Origin: an uncultured Alistipes sp.
Lineage (GTDB): Bacteria > Bacteroidota > Bacteroidia > Bacteroidales > Rikenellaceae
Direction of reading: 5' to 3'
Assembly: GCF_949296715.1 (NCBI RefSeq)
Contig: NZ_CASFQD010000057.1
Span: 74,584 to 138,583, forward strand
Length of the DNA: 64,000 nucleotides
Part shown: positions 15,495 through 23,823 of the stretch, in pieces
Layout: each line of letters opens with the position of its first letter
How positions within the stretch are numbered: the stretch's first letter is position 1
Position numbers and translations under genes: made by a program
Notes under the pieces: generated by a model
The model's database searches: none
Told to the model about the DNA's origin: nothing
What the model saw: only the letters and a program-made list of their open reading frames with translations

Positions 15495-16510
15495 AGTAGC
15501 GCAAAGATACCGAATTCAAAATTAAAAATTAAAAAAAGTACGTTGAAAATTGACGGAAAAGCGGGCTTTCCGTGTTTCTGTGCGGCGCGGCACTCGGGCA
15601 GCGGAAGGCAGTCGCCCAGGATGTGCTGGAATTCGTCGGTGAAGTTCATGCTCGTGCCGGCGGCCGGCGTGAAGGTCATCTCCCCGAAGACGGGATGTCC
15701 GTTGACCTCGTAGAAGTCGACGCGGACCATGCGGAACCCTTCGGCGAGACGTTCGGCCGCCGCGAGCATCTCGTCGAGCGACTCGGGGCGCGGGATGCGC
15801 TGCCGCACGGGCGCGTCGCCCGTGGTGCGGACATAGCGTCCGAGGTCCTCCCACGTGCGGGCGTCGAAAAGCTCCTTCTTCGCGTGGCTCGGGGTCGTGC
15901 GTTCGTAGCAGACCTGGCAGTAGCGGGGTTTCCCGTCGAAGCAGTAGAACTTGTAGTCGACGAGCGTGCTGCCGAAGGCGGGATTTGCGGGCAGCAGTTC
16001 CTCGGCGACGATGCAGGGCTTGATGGCCATGTAGTGCCACTCGCCGCTCTTGCGGCCGAAGCGGTGGCGGATCGCGTCGCCCATCTTGCGCAGGACGGCC
16101 TGCCGGTTGATCTTCATCCGGTCGCGGACCAGCACGACGTCGCCGTAGCCGTTGTTGGGTTTCATGACGAAACTGTCGGGCAGGCGCGGGTCGTCGAAGT
16201 CGATCTCGTCGGCCGAATCCCAGACGGCGTAGAGCCGGTTCAGCAGATGTCCCAGACCGCGCTGTTCGACGTATTCGCGCACGCGGTACTTGTCGGCCAG
16301 CTGCGACCAGCGCCGGTCGTCGGCGTGGAGCATGAGCCACATGACCTTTTCGTTGAGCGTCTGCGGGTTCTCCAGATCGGGTTCCCTGCCGAACTTCTCC
16401 TTGTAGCGCAGGCGGAGCAGTTTTTCCCGATTGGTATGTCTGTAACAGGCTTTCTGCAGGACGAGCCATTCGTGAGCCAGACAGGTGCGGAGGGTAGATA
16501 GGAGATCCAT
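15491..16510 (-). CDS. TupA-like ATP-grasp glycan-modifying enzyme (copy 1)
   Basis: A 339-residue member of the TupA-like ATP-grasp group found in polysaccharide clusters. Such enzymes probably form amide or ester bonds between an amino acid and a sugar acid using ATP. Motifs include ENPQTLNEKVMWLML, QLADKYRVREYV, PDSFVMKPNNGYGDVVLV (ATP-binding lysine), LVDYKFYCFDGKPRYCQVCY and VRVDFYEVNGHPVFGEMTFT (metal-binding acidic residues). The last 20 or so residues are hydrophobic and encoded by A/T-rich heptamer repeats, so the natural C-terminus may have been extended by repeat insertion. The stop overlaps the dnaX start. A paralogue lies just upstream. Confidence 0.88.
   Translation of the reverse strand: MDLLSTLRTCLAHEWLVLQKACYRHTNREKLLRLRYKEKFGREPDLENPQTLNEKVMWLMLHADDRRWSQLADKYRVREYVEQRGLGHLLNRLYAVWDSADEIDFDDPRLPDSFVMKPNNGYGDVVLVRDRMKINRQAVLRKMGDAIRHRFGRKSGEWHYMAIKPCIVAEELLPANPAFGSTLVDYKFYCFDGKPRYCQVCYERTTPSHAKKELFDARTWEDLGRYVRTTGDAPVRQRIPRPESLDEMLAAAERLAEGFRMVRVDFYEVNGHPVFGEMTFTPAAGTSMNFTDEFQHILGDCLPLPECRAAQKHGKPAFPSIFNVLFLIFNFEFGIFALL
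15502..15509 (-). promoter_or_regulatory. Putative -7 box of dnaX
   Basis: TATCTTTG on the minus strand, 8 nt before the dnaX ATG and inside the end of the ATP-grasp gene. No -33 TTG at the usual spacing. Confidence 0.4.
15514..15555. repeat. AT-rich heptamer-period repeat before dnaX
   Basis: The + strand reads in units of seven: ATTCAAA, ATTAAAA, ATTAAAA, AAAGTAC, GTTGAAA, ATTGACG. It overlaps the last 20 codons of the ATP-grasp gene. Two other heptamer-period arrays lie at 21714 and 52484. Confidence 0.7.
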
Positions 16511-16722
16511 GTGAGCGTGTATTGGTCGTCGGTCCGTTTTCCGGTTCCACCCGATGCCGGTTGCTTCGGTCGCGCCGCGCCGCCGGGTCCGTCTGTACAG
16601 AAATCCCGAGGGGTGTTGCCGGTCGGTTTCCCGTCCTGTTCCTGGTCACGTGATCTGTGGCGGGGGACGGCGGAACGCCGGTTTGTGCATCCGTTTCCGG
16701 TGGTGGAATCCCTTTGACGCTG

Positions 16723-16730
16723 CAAAGATA
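16723..16730 (-). promoter_or_regulatory. Putative -7 box of ATP-grasp copy 1
   Basis: TATCTTTG on the minus strand, about 210 nt before the ATG at 16510, in the 284-base gap between the two ATP-grasp genes. No -33 TTG at the expected distance was found. Nothing else is seen in this gap. Confidence 0.4.
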
Positions 16731-16794
16731 TCCATTTTACCAATAATAACGAAAAAATGAACACAAAAAAGCAGAATATGACCGGATTGGCGTG

Positions 16795-17778
16795 TTATCG
16801 CACCTTTTCGGCCGGCAGTTCGACCTGCCTGCCCATGATGAGCTGGAACTCCTCGGTGAAACCCGTGTCGAGCCCTGCCGCCGAGGTGAAGGTCATCTCG
16901 CCGAAGACCGGCTGTCCGTCGACCTCATAGAAGTCGACGCGCACGGTCGGAAATCCCTCCGAGAGGCGGGCGGCGATACGAAGCATCCGTTTGAGCGAGC
17001 GGGGGCGCGGAAACACGCGTTGTCCGGGGTCGTAGTAATGCCCCGTGACATAGCGGCCCAGGTCTTCCCATGTGCGGGCATCGTAGAGCCCTGTCTTGAC
17101 GTTCCCTGCTGTCCGCCGGTCATAGCAGACCAGACAGTAGCGGGGGACTCCGGCAAAACAGTAGAATTTGTAGTCGATCGGTTTCCCGCCGAAGAGCGGG
17201 TCTCCCGGGAGCAGTCGTTCGGCAAGGATGCACGGCTGGATGGCCAGATAGTGGTATTCGGCAGTCTTGCGACCGAAGCGGCGATGCAGAGCCCGACGCA
17301 TTTTCCGGCGGATGGCGGGAAGGTCCGCCGTGGCGGTGTCACGGATGATCAGCGTGTCGCCGCATCCGTTGTTGGTCTTGAGCACGACGGCCGTGGGGGG
17401 TATGCCGTCACGGGTCTTCAGTGCTGCAAGATCGATCTCCTCGGCGGTCTTCCAAACGGCATACAATTCGTTGAGTAAAAATTCCCCCCCCCTTCCGATT
17501 CGTTGCCGCACATACTCCCGCACGCGGTATTTGTCGGCCAGCTGCGTCCATTGCGAGGTGTCGGAGTAGAGTTTCAGCCACAGGATTTTTTCGTTGTAGG
17601 TCCGGGGTGTTTCCAGATCGGGGTCGTGCCCGAAAGTCATGCGGTAGAGCAGCCGTGTGAGAGCCACGGGGTCTTCCGTATAGGCGTAGTAGCGCCGTTT
17701 GATTCTTGCCCAGCGGTATTTCAGCGTGTTTCGCAGAGCGGAAATTCTCCCCCGTGCAGGTTTGTCCGATGTCTGCAT
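16795..17778 (-). CDS. TupA-like ATP-grasp glycan-modifying enzyme (copy 2) with G9 tract
   Basis: A 327-residue paralogue of the gene at 15491, sharing NEKILWLKL, QLADKYRVREYV, VVLKTNNGCGDTLII, PIDYKFYCFAGVPRYCLVCY and VRVDFYEVDGQPVFGEMTFT. It should catalyse the same kind of ATP-dependent ligation in surface polysaccharide assembly. Start chosen at ATG 17778 (MQTSDKPARG); the longer frame to 17874 runs through AT-rich DNA without coding character. The coding strand has nine consecutive G at 17484-17492 (codons about 96-98), encoding an R-G-G insert that copy 1 lacks. Slippage there would truncate the protein, so expression may be phase variable. No cotranscribed neighbour. Confidence 0.87.
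   Translation of the reverse strand: MQTSDKPARGRISALRNTLKYRWARIKRRYYAYTEDPVALTRLLYRMTFGHDPDLETPRTYNEKILWLKLYSDTSQWTQLADKYRVREYVRQRIGRGGEFLLNELYAVWKTAEEIDLAALKTRDGIPPTAVVLKTNNGCGDTLIIRDTATADLPAIRRKMRRALHRRFGRKTAEYHYLAIQPCILAERLLPGDPLFGGKPIDYKFYCFAGVPRYCLVCYDRRTAGNVKTGLYDARTWEDLGRYVTGHYYDPGQRVFPRPRSLKRMLRIAARLSEGFPTVRVDFYEVDGQPVFGEMTFTSAAGLDTGFTEEFQLIMGRQVELPAEKVR
17484..17492 (-). repeat. G9 homopolymer in coding sequence
   Basis: C9 on the + strand, G9 on the coding strand, within ATP-grasp copy 2. Poly-G tracts of this length in surface-glycan genes are a common basis for slipped-strand phase variation. In this clone the frame is open. Confidence 0.75.
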
Positions 17779-18148
17779 AGATAATAAAGAATTGGAGTAA
17801 GGAGCGTTAAAGATGGGTAAAATATAAAATGCTTCCAAACGATCGGACATTCTGACAGAATGAATCGGCAGCATCGTGACAATAAGTTATGATATTGCAG
17901 CCCTTTTTGACCTGTTGACTCCGATCCGGTCCGGTGTGAACGAGACGGAATGCGGATGGGACCGATGCTGGATTCGATGCAGTAGTGGTAAATCGGAATG
18001 GCCGACTGCCGATATCACGCATGGGAGCGGACCGTATGGATTTTATGCCTATTTTTAGCGCGGAGAACCGATGCCGCCCGGGATGTTGCGTGCATGGAAC
18101 CGGACGGGGCGGTTTTTCCGATTGTCGAACCTTCAAACGATTCGTATT
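17779..18148. other. 370-base region without a recognised gene
   Basis: Both flanking genes point away from it, so it must hold two divergent promoters, but I see no complete consensus pair. The bases near 17800-17900 are relatively AT-rich. No tRNA, repeat or coding frame stands out. Confidence 0.5.
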
Positions 18149-18574
18149 ATGAGAAAACTGATGATGACCGGAGCCCTTGTGCTCCTTGCCATGCTCTTCG
18201 TGGGACGGGCCGAGGCCCGCGAGCCCGGTACCTTTCAGTTGAGCACCCACATGCTGGATATCTCGCAGGGGGTGCCGGCGCCCGGCGTGGCGGTGACGCT
18301 CTATGTGCAGCAGGCCGACGGCAGCTGGCGCATGGTGGCCGGACGCCGCACGGACGCAAACGGCCGGATCGCCGACCTGCTGCCCCACGGTGCTCCGGGC
18401 GCGAACGACGGCGTCTACAGGCTGCGTTTCGAGACCGATCCCTATTTTGCGGCGCAGGGGCTCCGCTCGATCTATCCCTATGTGGAGGTGACCTTCCGCA
18501 TCGAGGGCGACGGCCACTACCATATCCCGATCACGATGTCGGCGAACGGCTATTCGACCTACCGCGGCAACTGA
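18149..18574 (+). CDS. uraH: Secreted 5-hydroxyisourate hydrolase (transthyretin-like)
   Basis: This enzyme opens the ring of 5-hydroxyisourate, the product of urate oxidase, to OHCU in ureide catabolism. The 141-residue precursor has a Sec signal (MRKLMMTGALVLLAMLFVGR), so the enzyme is periplasmic, as in some other Gram-negatives. Signatures are FQLSTHMLDISQGVPAPGVA with the active-site His, GRRTDANGRIADLL with the conserved Arg, and the C-terminal SANGYSTYRGN. The family usually ends in Y-R-G-S; here the last residue is Asn. No other purine-degradation gene is in the window, so its physiological substrate is open. A terminator follows. Confidence 0.92.
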   Translation: MRKLMMTGALVLLAMLFVGRAEAREPGTFQLSTHMLDISQGVPAPGVAVTLYVQQADGSWRMVAGRRTDANGRIADLLPHGAPGANDGVYRLRFETDPYFAAQGLRSIYPYVEVTFRIEGDGHYHIPITMSANGYSTYRGN

Positions 18575-18664
18575 CCGCCCGCGGGTGCGCGTGTCGTCTC
18601 TTTCCGCACGGGGCGGCCGCCGGTGTTCGCGTCGGTCAGGCATTGCCGCGACGCCCGTGCGAGT

Positions 18665-18691
18665 CCGGGGGAGCTTCGGCTCCCCTTTTTT
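18665..18691 (+). terminator. Intrinsic terminator of the HIU hydrolase gene
   Basis: GGGGAGC / GCTCCCC with a TTCG tetraloop (18667-18685), followed by a run of six T. Confidence 0.92.
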
Positions 18692-18723
18692 CTGCCGGTT
18701 TGGCGGGCGCTTGTCAGTTTTGA

Positions 18724-18742
18724 TGTGACAATTTGTGACAAT
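18724..18742. repeat. Direct repeat TGTGACAAT x2 upstream of clpB
   Basis: TGTGACAAT at 18724-18732 and again at 18734-18742, spaced by one turn of the helix (10 bp). It is 100 nt before the clpB ATG, in the only place a promoter or heat-shock operator could be, so it is a candidate regulator site. Confidence 0.45.
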
Positions 18743-18841
18743 GTCGGTCAAAAATATGCCGGAATGTCCGGATTGCAGGTGTGGCAGGCCTTTTGCTCCT
18801 GTTGGGGTCGAAACACGAACAAACAATAAAAAAACACGGAT

Positions 18842-21442
18842 ATGAACATCAACACTTTAACCATCAAGGCGCAGGAGGCGTTGCAGGCGGCGCTGACCCT
18901 TGCGCGGGAGCGCGGACAGCAGGCTGTCGACCCGCTCCACATTTTGAGCGTGCTGATCCGCGACGACGATTCGCTCTCGACCTTCCTCCTGGGGCGTGTC
19001 GGCGTCAACGTCCGCGGCCTGCGCGACGAGGTGCAGCGCGCCGTCGGCCAGCTGCCTCGTGTCGAGGGCGGCAACGGCGAGCAGTTCTTCGCACAGGAGA
19101 GCTCGCGCCTGATCCAGCGTGCCGTCGACTTCACCAAGACCTTCGGCGACAAGTATGCGTCGGTCGAGCACCTGCTGCTGGCTCTCGTGGCCGAGCGCGG
19201 GCAGGCGGCCGATCTGCTCAAGCGCCACGGCGCCACCGAGAAGGAACTCGTCGAGGCCATCCGCACCTTCCGTCAGGGAGCGACGGTCGATTCGCAGACC
19301 GCCTCGCAGGAGTTCGACGCACTGGGCAAGTACGCCATCAACCTCAACGAACAGGCCCGCTCGGGCAAGCTCGACCCGGTGATCGGCCGTGACGAGGAGA
19401 TACGCCGCGTGCTGCAGATCCTTTCGCGGCGCACGAAGAACAACCCGATCCTCGTCGGTGAGGCGGGCGTCGGCAAGACGGCGATCGCCGAGGGCATTGC
19501 CCGCCGGATCATCGACGGCGACGTGCCCGAGAACCTCAAGTCGAAGGTGATCTACTCGCTCGATATGGGCGCCCTGATTGCGGGTGCCAAGTACCAGGGC
19601 GAGTTCGAGGAGCGGCTGAAGGCCGTCGTGCAGGAGGTAGTCCGCAGCGAGGGCGAGATTCTGCTCTTCATCGACGAGATTCACACGCTGGTCGGTGCGG
19701 GCAAGTCGTCCGGCGCGATGGACGCCGCCAACATCCTCAAGCCGGCCCTTGCGCGCGGCGACCTGCGGACGATCGGCGCCACGACACTCGACGAGTTCCA
19801 GAAGTACTTTGAACAGGACAAGGCGCTCGAGCGCCGATTCCAGAAGGTGATGGTCGACGAGCCGTCGCGCGAGGACGCCATCTCGATCCTCCGCGGTCTG
19901 AAGGAGCGCTACGAGAACCACCACCAGGTGCGGATCAAGGACGAGGCGATCATCGCCGCCGTGGACCTCTCGACGCGGTACATCACGTCGCGGTTCCTGC
20001 CCGACAAGGCGATCGACCTGGTCGACGAGGCCGCCTCGCGGCTCAGGCTGGAGATGAACTCCGTGCCCGACGAGATCGACTCGCTTGACCGGCGTGTCCG
20101 GCAGCTGGAGATCGAGCGCGAGGCGATCCGCCGCGAGAAGGACGAGGAGCGTGTCGCGATGCTCACGAAGGAGATCGAGGAGCTCAAGGCCAGGGATGCC
20201 GGCATGCGGGCCAAGTGGCAGGGCCAGCGCGACCTGCTGAAGAAGATTCAGGCCAACAAGGACCGCATCGAGCAGCTCAAGATCGAGGCGCAGCAGGCCG
20301 AGCGCCAGGGCGACTACGGCAAGGTGGCCGAGATACGCTACGGCAAGATTCAGGAGGCCGAGAAGCAGATCGCGGCCTTCGAGGAGGAGTACCGCCTCGC
20401 ATCGGCCAATGGCTCGATGATCAAGGAGGAGGTCGACTCGCAGGACATCGCCGAGGTCGTGTCGCGCTGGACGGGCATTCCCGTGACGCGGATGCTGGCC
20501 TCGGAGCGCGAGAAGCTGCTCCACATGGAGGACGAGCTGCACAAGCGGGTCGTCGGACAGGAGCAGGCCATCGCCGCCATTTCGGATGCCGTGCGCCGGT
20601 CGCGTGCCGGACTGAACGACCCCCGCAAGCCGATCGGTTCGTTCATCTTCCTCGGTACGACGGGTGTCGGCAAGACCGAGCTGGCAAAGGCCCTGGCGGA
20701 GTTCCTCTTCAACGACGACTCGATGATGACGCGTATCGACATGAGCGAATACCAGGAGCGGCACAGCGTCTCGCGTCTCGTCGGCGCACCTCCGGGATAC
20801 GTCGGTTACGATGAGGGCGGCCAGCTGACCGAAGCCGTGCGCCGCAAGCCCTATTCGGTCGTGCTGCTCGACGAGATCGAGAAGGCACACCCCGACGTCT
20901 TCAACATCCTGCTGCAGGTGCTCGACGACGGCCGGCTGACCGACAACAAGGGCCGCACGGTGGACTTCCGCAACACGATCATCATCATGACCTCGAACAT
21001 GGGTTCGCAGATCATCCAAGAGAACTTCTCCGAGGCCTTCGACGGGAAGCGGCTCGCTCCCGAGGTGATCGAGAAGACCCGCCGCGAGGTGATTGACCTG
21101 CTGAAGCAGCAGCTCAAGCCCGAGTTCCTGAACCGTATCGACGAGATCGTGATGTTCGAGCCGCTGACGCGCCGCGACATCGAGCGCATCGTCGACATCC
21201 AGCTGGGTGCCGTGCGCAGGATGCTCGAGGAGAACGGTATCCGGCTCGAGTACACGGACGCCGCCCGCAAGTGGATTGCCGATGCCGGGTACGACCCGCT
21301 CTACGGTGCGCGGCCTGTCAAGCGGACGATCCAGCGCTGCGTCGTGAACGACCTTTCGAAGCGGATTCTGGCCGGCGAGGTCGACCGCTCGAAGCCGATC
21401 TCGATCGACGCCGACGACAAGGGACTGACGTTCAGGAATTGA
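18842..21442 (+). CDS. clpB: ATP-dependent chaperone ClpB
   Basis: An 866-residue Hsp100 disaggregase that works with DnaK to resolve protein aggregates. Domains in order: N-terminal Clp repeats (1-145), AAA-1 with Walker A GEAGVGKTAIAEG near 200 and Walker B ILLFIDEIHTLVGAG, the coiled-coil M domain (about 400-520, rich in Glu/Lys/Arg), AAA-2 with Walker A GTTGVGKTELAKA near 600 and VVLLDEIEKAHPDVF, then a C-terminal D2 domain (YDPLYGARPVKRTIQRCV). Pore loops include KYQGEFEERL and GYVGYDEGG. Length is normal. It is monocistronic between terminators; a direct repeat precedes it. Confidence 0.97.
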   Translation: MNINTLTIKAQEALQAALTLARERGQQAVDPLHILSVLIRDDDSLSTFLLGRVGVNVRGLRDEVQRAVGQLPRVEGGNGEQFFAQESSRLIQRAVDFTKTFGDKYASVEHLLLALVAERGQAADLLKRHGATEKELVEAIRTFRQGATVDSQTASQEFDALGKYAINLNEQARSGKLDPVIGRDEEIRRVLQILSRRTKNNPILVGEAGVGKTAIAEGIARRIIDGDVPENLKSKVIYSLDMGALIAGAKYQGEFEERLKAVVQEVVRSEGEILLFIDEIHTLVGAGKSSGAMDAANILKPALARGDLRTIGATTLDEFQKYFEQDKALERRFQKVMVDEPSREDAISILRGLKERYENHHQVRIKDEAIIAAVDLSTRYITSRFLPDKAIDLVDEAASRLRLEMNSVPDEIDSLDRRVRQLEIEREAIRREKDEERVAMLTKEIEELKARDAGMRAKWQGQRDLLKKIQANKDRIEQLKIEAQQAERQGDYGKVAEIRYGKIQEAEKQIAAFEEEYRLASANGSMIKEEVDSQDIAEVVSRWTGIPVTRMLASEREKLLHMEDELHKRVVGQEQAIAAISDAVRRSRAGLNDPRKPIGSFIFLGTTGVGKTELAKALAEFLFNDDSMMTRIDMSEYQERHSVSRLVGAPPGYVGYDEGGQLTEAVRRKPYSVVLLDEIEKAHPDVFNILLQVLDDGRLTDNKGRTVDFRNTIIIMTSNMGSQIIQENFSEAFDGKRLAPEVIEKTRREVIDLLKQQLKPEFLNRIDEIVMFEPLTRRDIERIVDIQLGAVRRMLEENGIRLEYTDAARKWIADAGYDPLYGARPVKRTIQRCVVNDLSKRILAGEVDRSKPISIDADDKGLTFRN

Positions 21443-21484
21443 CCCCGCGGCCGGGCGCTCCGGCGCCGGACGCAGCGAAAACGA

Positions 21485-21523
21485 GGGGAGCCTCCGGATT
21501 CAATCCGGAGGCTCCCTTTTTTT
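21485..21523 (+). terminator. Intrinsic terminator of clpB
   Basis: GGGGAGCCTCCGGATT (21485-21500) pairs with AATCCGGAGGCTCCC (21502-21516), followed by T7. A weaker copy-like sequence (GAGGCTCCCCTC) follows at 21546. Apart from this and the heptamer repeat, the 318-base gap to the GT2 gene holds nothing recognisable. Confidence 0.93.
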
Positions 21524-21713
21524 GTGCGAGACTTCCTTTTTTGTGAGGCTCCCCTCTTTTGTGCGGAGATTTTTCTTTTGCGCGGTGCGGTGAGCCGCGG
21601 GGATGTTGCCGGAAGATGGTCGGGAATCGTCGGAAAATGGCCGGGGGATGGTCGGGCGAGTTGTCCGGTATTCTGTCGGGCCGCTCCGCCGTGCGTCGCC
21701 CCCCCTCCTCACC

Positions 21714-21755
21714 TTTTACCTTTTACTTTTCACCTTTCACCTTTCACCTTTCACC
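21714..21755. repeat. Pyrimidine heptamer tandem repeat (six units)
   Basis: Six consecutive 7-mers, TTTTACC, TTTTACT, then TTTCACC four times, directly after the stop of the GT2 gene. The same unit style occurs at 52484 on the other strand. It is non-coding. Confidence 0.9.
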
Positions 21756-21760
21756 TTCTT

Positions 21761-22690
21761 TTAAAGTCCCTTGCGGGCGATGCGCCACGCCAGGGCGTTG
21801 TAGAGGTTGAGCAGCGGGCTGCGCCACCGCACCGGCAGGGCGTTGAGCAGGCGCACCTTGCGCAGCGTGCGGCGGTAGACCTTCGTGAAGGCGAAGGTCC
21901 GGATGGCGCGTGCGGCCTCCTCGGTGCCGCCCTTGGCCGAGAGGACCAGTGCCTTGCCCAGCGCCGCACGGGCGATGAACTCCCGCTCGTCATCGGGTGC
22001 CGCGGGGTCGTAGAGCTCTTCGAACGAGTAGGCCGTGCGCTCGGGCGTGTAGGTCGAGGCCGAACGGTTCGACGCCACCTTCGAGTAGCGGCACAGGGGC
22101 TGCGGCGAGAAGCAGACCGGGTAGCGGCGGGCGATCTTGATCCACATGTAGAGGTCGCCGCCCATCTTCATCCCTTCGGGGAAGCCGCCCACGCGGTCGA
22201 AGACCTCGCGGGGAATGGCGCTGGCCGAGGGGATCGAGACGTAGCGGTGCGCCGAGTCGCGGAAGAAGTTGTCGACGATGCCCCGCCGCGCGGGGGTCGG
22301 CGCGGGGAAGATGCCGTCGTGGCTCACGACGCGGAAGGCCGTGGAGTAGATGCCGCAGCCGGGAAATTCGCGGTAGAGTGCCGCTACCTCCTCGAGGAAG
22401 CCCTCCTCCCACTCGTCGTCGGCGTCGAGCAGCGCGAGGAGCTCGCCCCGCGCCTCGGCGATGGCCCGGTTGCGGGCCGCGCACTCCCCGGCGTTGGGCT
22501 GCCGGACGAGGCGGATGAGCGGCGAGGGGATCGCCTCGACGAGTGCGGCGCTGCGGTCGGTCGAGCCGTCGTCCACGACGACGATCTCGAGCGGCTGCAA
22601 CCGCTGCGCGAGCACCGAGCGGATGGTGCCTTCGATTTCGCGCTCCTTGTTGTAGAGGGGTATGATGACCGAAATGGTGGGTGAAGCCAT
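21761..22690 (-). CDS. Family 2 glycosyltransferase
   Basis: A 309-residue GT-A fold glycosyltransferase transferring a sugar from a nucleotide donor to a growing surface glycan at the inner membrane. The N-terminal signature PTISVIIPLYNKEREIEGTI, the metal/donor site LEIVVVDDGSTD, the DxD-type ALLDADDEWEEGFL and the acceptor-side GGDLYMWIKIARRYP are clear. The C-terminus (200-309) is helical and basic. No membrane segment is evident. It is divergent from a DUF115-like gene and sits beside a CMP-sugar synthetase and a LuxE-like gene, pointing to surface polysaccharide work. Donor and acceptor are unknown. Confidence 0.92.
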   Translation of the reverse strand: MASPTISVIIPLYNKEREIEGTIRSVLAQRLQPLEIVVVDDGSTDRSAALVEAIPSPLIRLVRQPNAGECAARNRAIAEARGELLALLDADDEWEEGFLEEVAALYREFPGCGIYSTAFRVVSHDGIFPAPTPARRGIVDNFFRDSAHRYVSIPSASAIPREVFDRVGGFPEGMKMGGDLYMWIKIARRYPVCFSPQPLCRYSKVASNRSASTYTPERTAYSFEELYDPAAPDDEREFIARAALGKALVLSAKGGTEEAARAIRTFAFTKVYRRTLRKVRLLNALPVRWRSPLLNLYNALAWRIARKGL

Positions 22691-22709
22691 GTCTGCGTAT
22701 GCTGATTTA

Positions 22710-22740
22710 TTGCGAAGATACCGATCTTTTGCTACATTTG
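22710..22740 (+). promoter_or_regulatory. Promoter of the DUF115-like gene
   Basis: TTG (22710-22712), 20 nt, TACATTTG (22733-22740) is a full consensus match; the ATG at 22762 would be about 15 nt after the transcription start. Confidence 0.78.
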
Positions 22741-22761
22741 CAAATCAAAAGCCGGCATGCC

Positions 22762-23658
22762 ATGACCCTATCCGAAAAAGCCATCCGTCTGATCCGCGAC
22801 ACGTTCGACACGGCGTTGTACTTCGCCGTGATGGCCGTCAAGGAGAACTTCCGCAACTACGTCGGGCGCGCCGGGACGGTCGGGAAACCCAAATCCGGGG
22901 TCGTGATCCTCGGCAACGGCCCCTCGCTGACCGACAACCTGCCGCGGCTCATCGCGCGGCGCGAGTACGAGACGCACGACTTCATGGCGGTGAACTACTT
23001 TGCCCTCGACGAGCGTTTCGAGACCGTCCGCCCGGCCTATTACGTCCTTTCCGACCCGATGTTCTTCCGTGACAGCGCCTGCCGCGAGCGCGTGGCGGAG
23101 CTCTACCGCACGCTCGACCGCAAGGTGACGTGGCCCATGCACCTCTACGTGCAGTACTACAACCCCGAGCGGTTCGACTACCGCGCCGCACTGCCCAATC
23201 CGAATATCCGCATCATCCCGTTCCATACGCAGTGCTACCGCGGCTTCCGGCGCCTGGAGTTCTGGCTCTACCGCCACGGGCTGGGCAGCGCCAATTTCGG
23301 CACCGTGGTGCAGGTGTGCGAATACATCGCCCTGCTGCTGGGCTACCGGACGCTGGAACTGTACGGCGTCGACCATACACTGCTCGACGGGCTGTGTGTC
23401 GACGGGCAGAACCGTCTCTGCCGCCTCGACCGCCACTACTACGATACCGGCGCCCCGGCCGCGCCGCAGCCCATCTTCCAGAAGGTGCCGCCCGTGCCCT
23501 ACACGATGGCCTCCTACCTGGCCGAGGTGGCCGAGCTGTTCCGCGGCCACGAGGTGTTGCGCGACTACGCCGCTTCGCTTGGCGCGCGGATCATCAACCG
23601 CACGCGCGGCTCGCTCATCGACGCCTACGAACGCGGCGCCGAAGAGCCGGAGCGGTAG
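22762..23658 (+). CDS. DUF115-like (putative glycan-associated) protein
   Basis: The 298-residue protein carries near residue 45 the segment SGVVILGNGPSLTDNL, the G-N-G-P-S-L nucleotide-binding-type motif of the DUF115 / MAF-flag10 / sialyltransferase-like group, then FMAVNYFAL and YYVLSDPMFF. A central GSANFGTVVQVCEYIALLLG and ELYGVDHTLLDGL resemble the acceptor region of such proteins. No signal or membrane segment is seen apart from a weakly hydrophobic N-terminus. A glycosyltransferase role in surface glycan assembly is inferred from these motifs and the neighbours. ATG 22762 fits the promoter; the longer GTG frame from 22681 overlaps the divergent gene. Confidence 0.75.
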   Translation: MTLSEKAIRLIRDTFDTALYFAVMAVKENFRNYVGRAGTVGKPKSGVVILGNGPSLTDNLPRLIARREYETHDFMAVNYFALDERFETVRPAYYVLSDPMFFRDSACRERVAELYRTLDRKVTWPMHLYVQYYNPERFDYRAALPNPNIRIIPFHTQCYRGFRRLEFWLYRHGLGSANFGTVVQVCEYIALLLGYRTLELYGVDHTLLDGLCVDGQNRLCRLDRHYYDTGAPAAPQPIFQKVPPVPYTMASYLAEVAELFRGHEVLRDYAASLGARIINRTRGSLIDAYERGAEEPER

Positions 23659-23687
23659 CGCGCTTGCACTCCGTTGCGGAAAAATAC

Positions 23688-23720
23688 GGACGGACCGGCC
23701 CCTTGCGGGCCGGTCCGTCC
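23688..23720. terminator. Terminator between convergent genes
   Basis: GGACGGACCGGCCC and GGGCCGGTCCGTCC (23688-23701 and 23707-23720) form a 14-bp stem with a 5-nt loop, 30 nt after the DUF115-like stop. The T-tract is weak (TGTTATT). Confidence 0.75.
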
Positions 23721-23823
23721 TGTTATTGTATGCCGGGCGATGCGAAGCCGCATGCCGGAGCGGCGGTCTTCTGTCCTGGTGGCGCCGGTGCCCGGATTTG
23801 CCGGTCACCCCTCCCCGGCGGGA

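Noticed and set aside
15491..15560. A frameshift at the end of ATP-grasp copy 1
   Set aside because: The frame is intact to the TGA; the odd hydrophobic tail is explained by heptamer repeats rather than a sequence error, although loss of the natural C-terminus remains possible.
21714..21755. CRISPR-like array
   Set aside because: The units are 7 bp long and contiguous without spacers, so it is a simple tandem repeat. No cas gene or repeat-spacer pattern occurs in the window.
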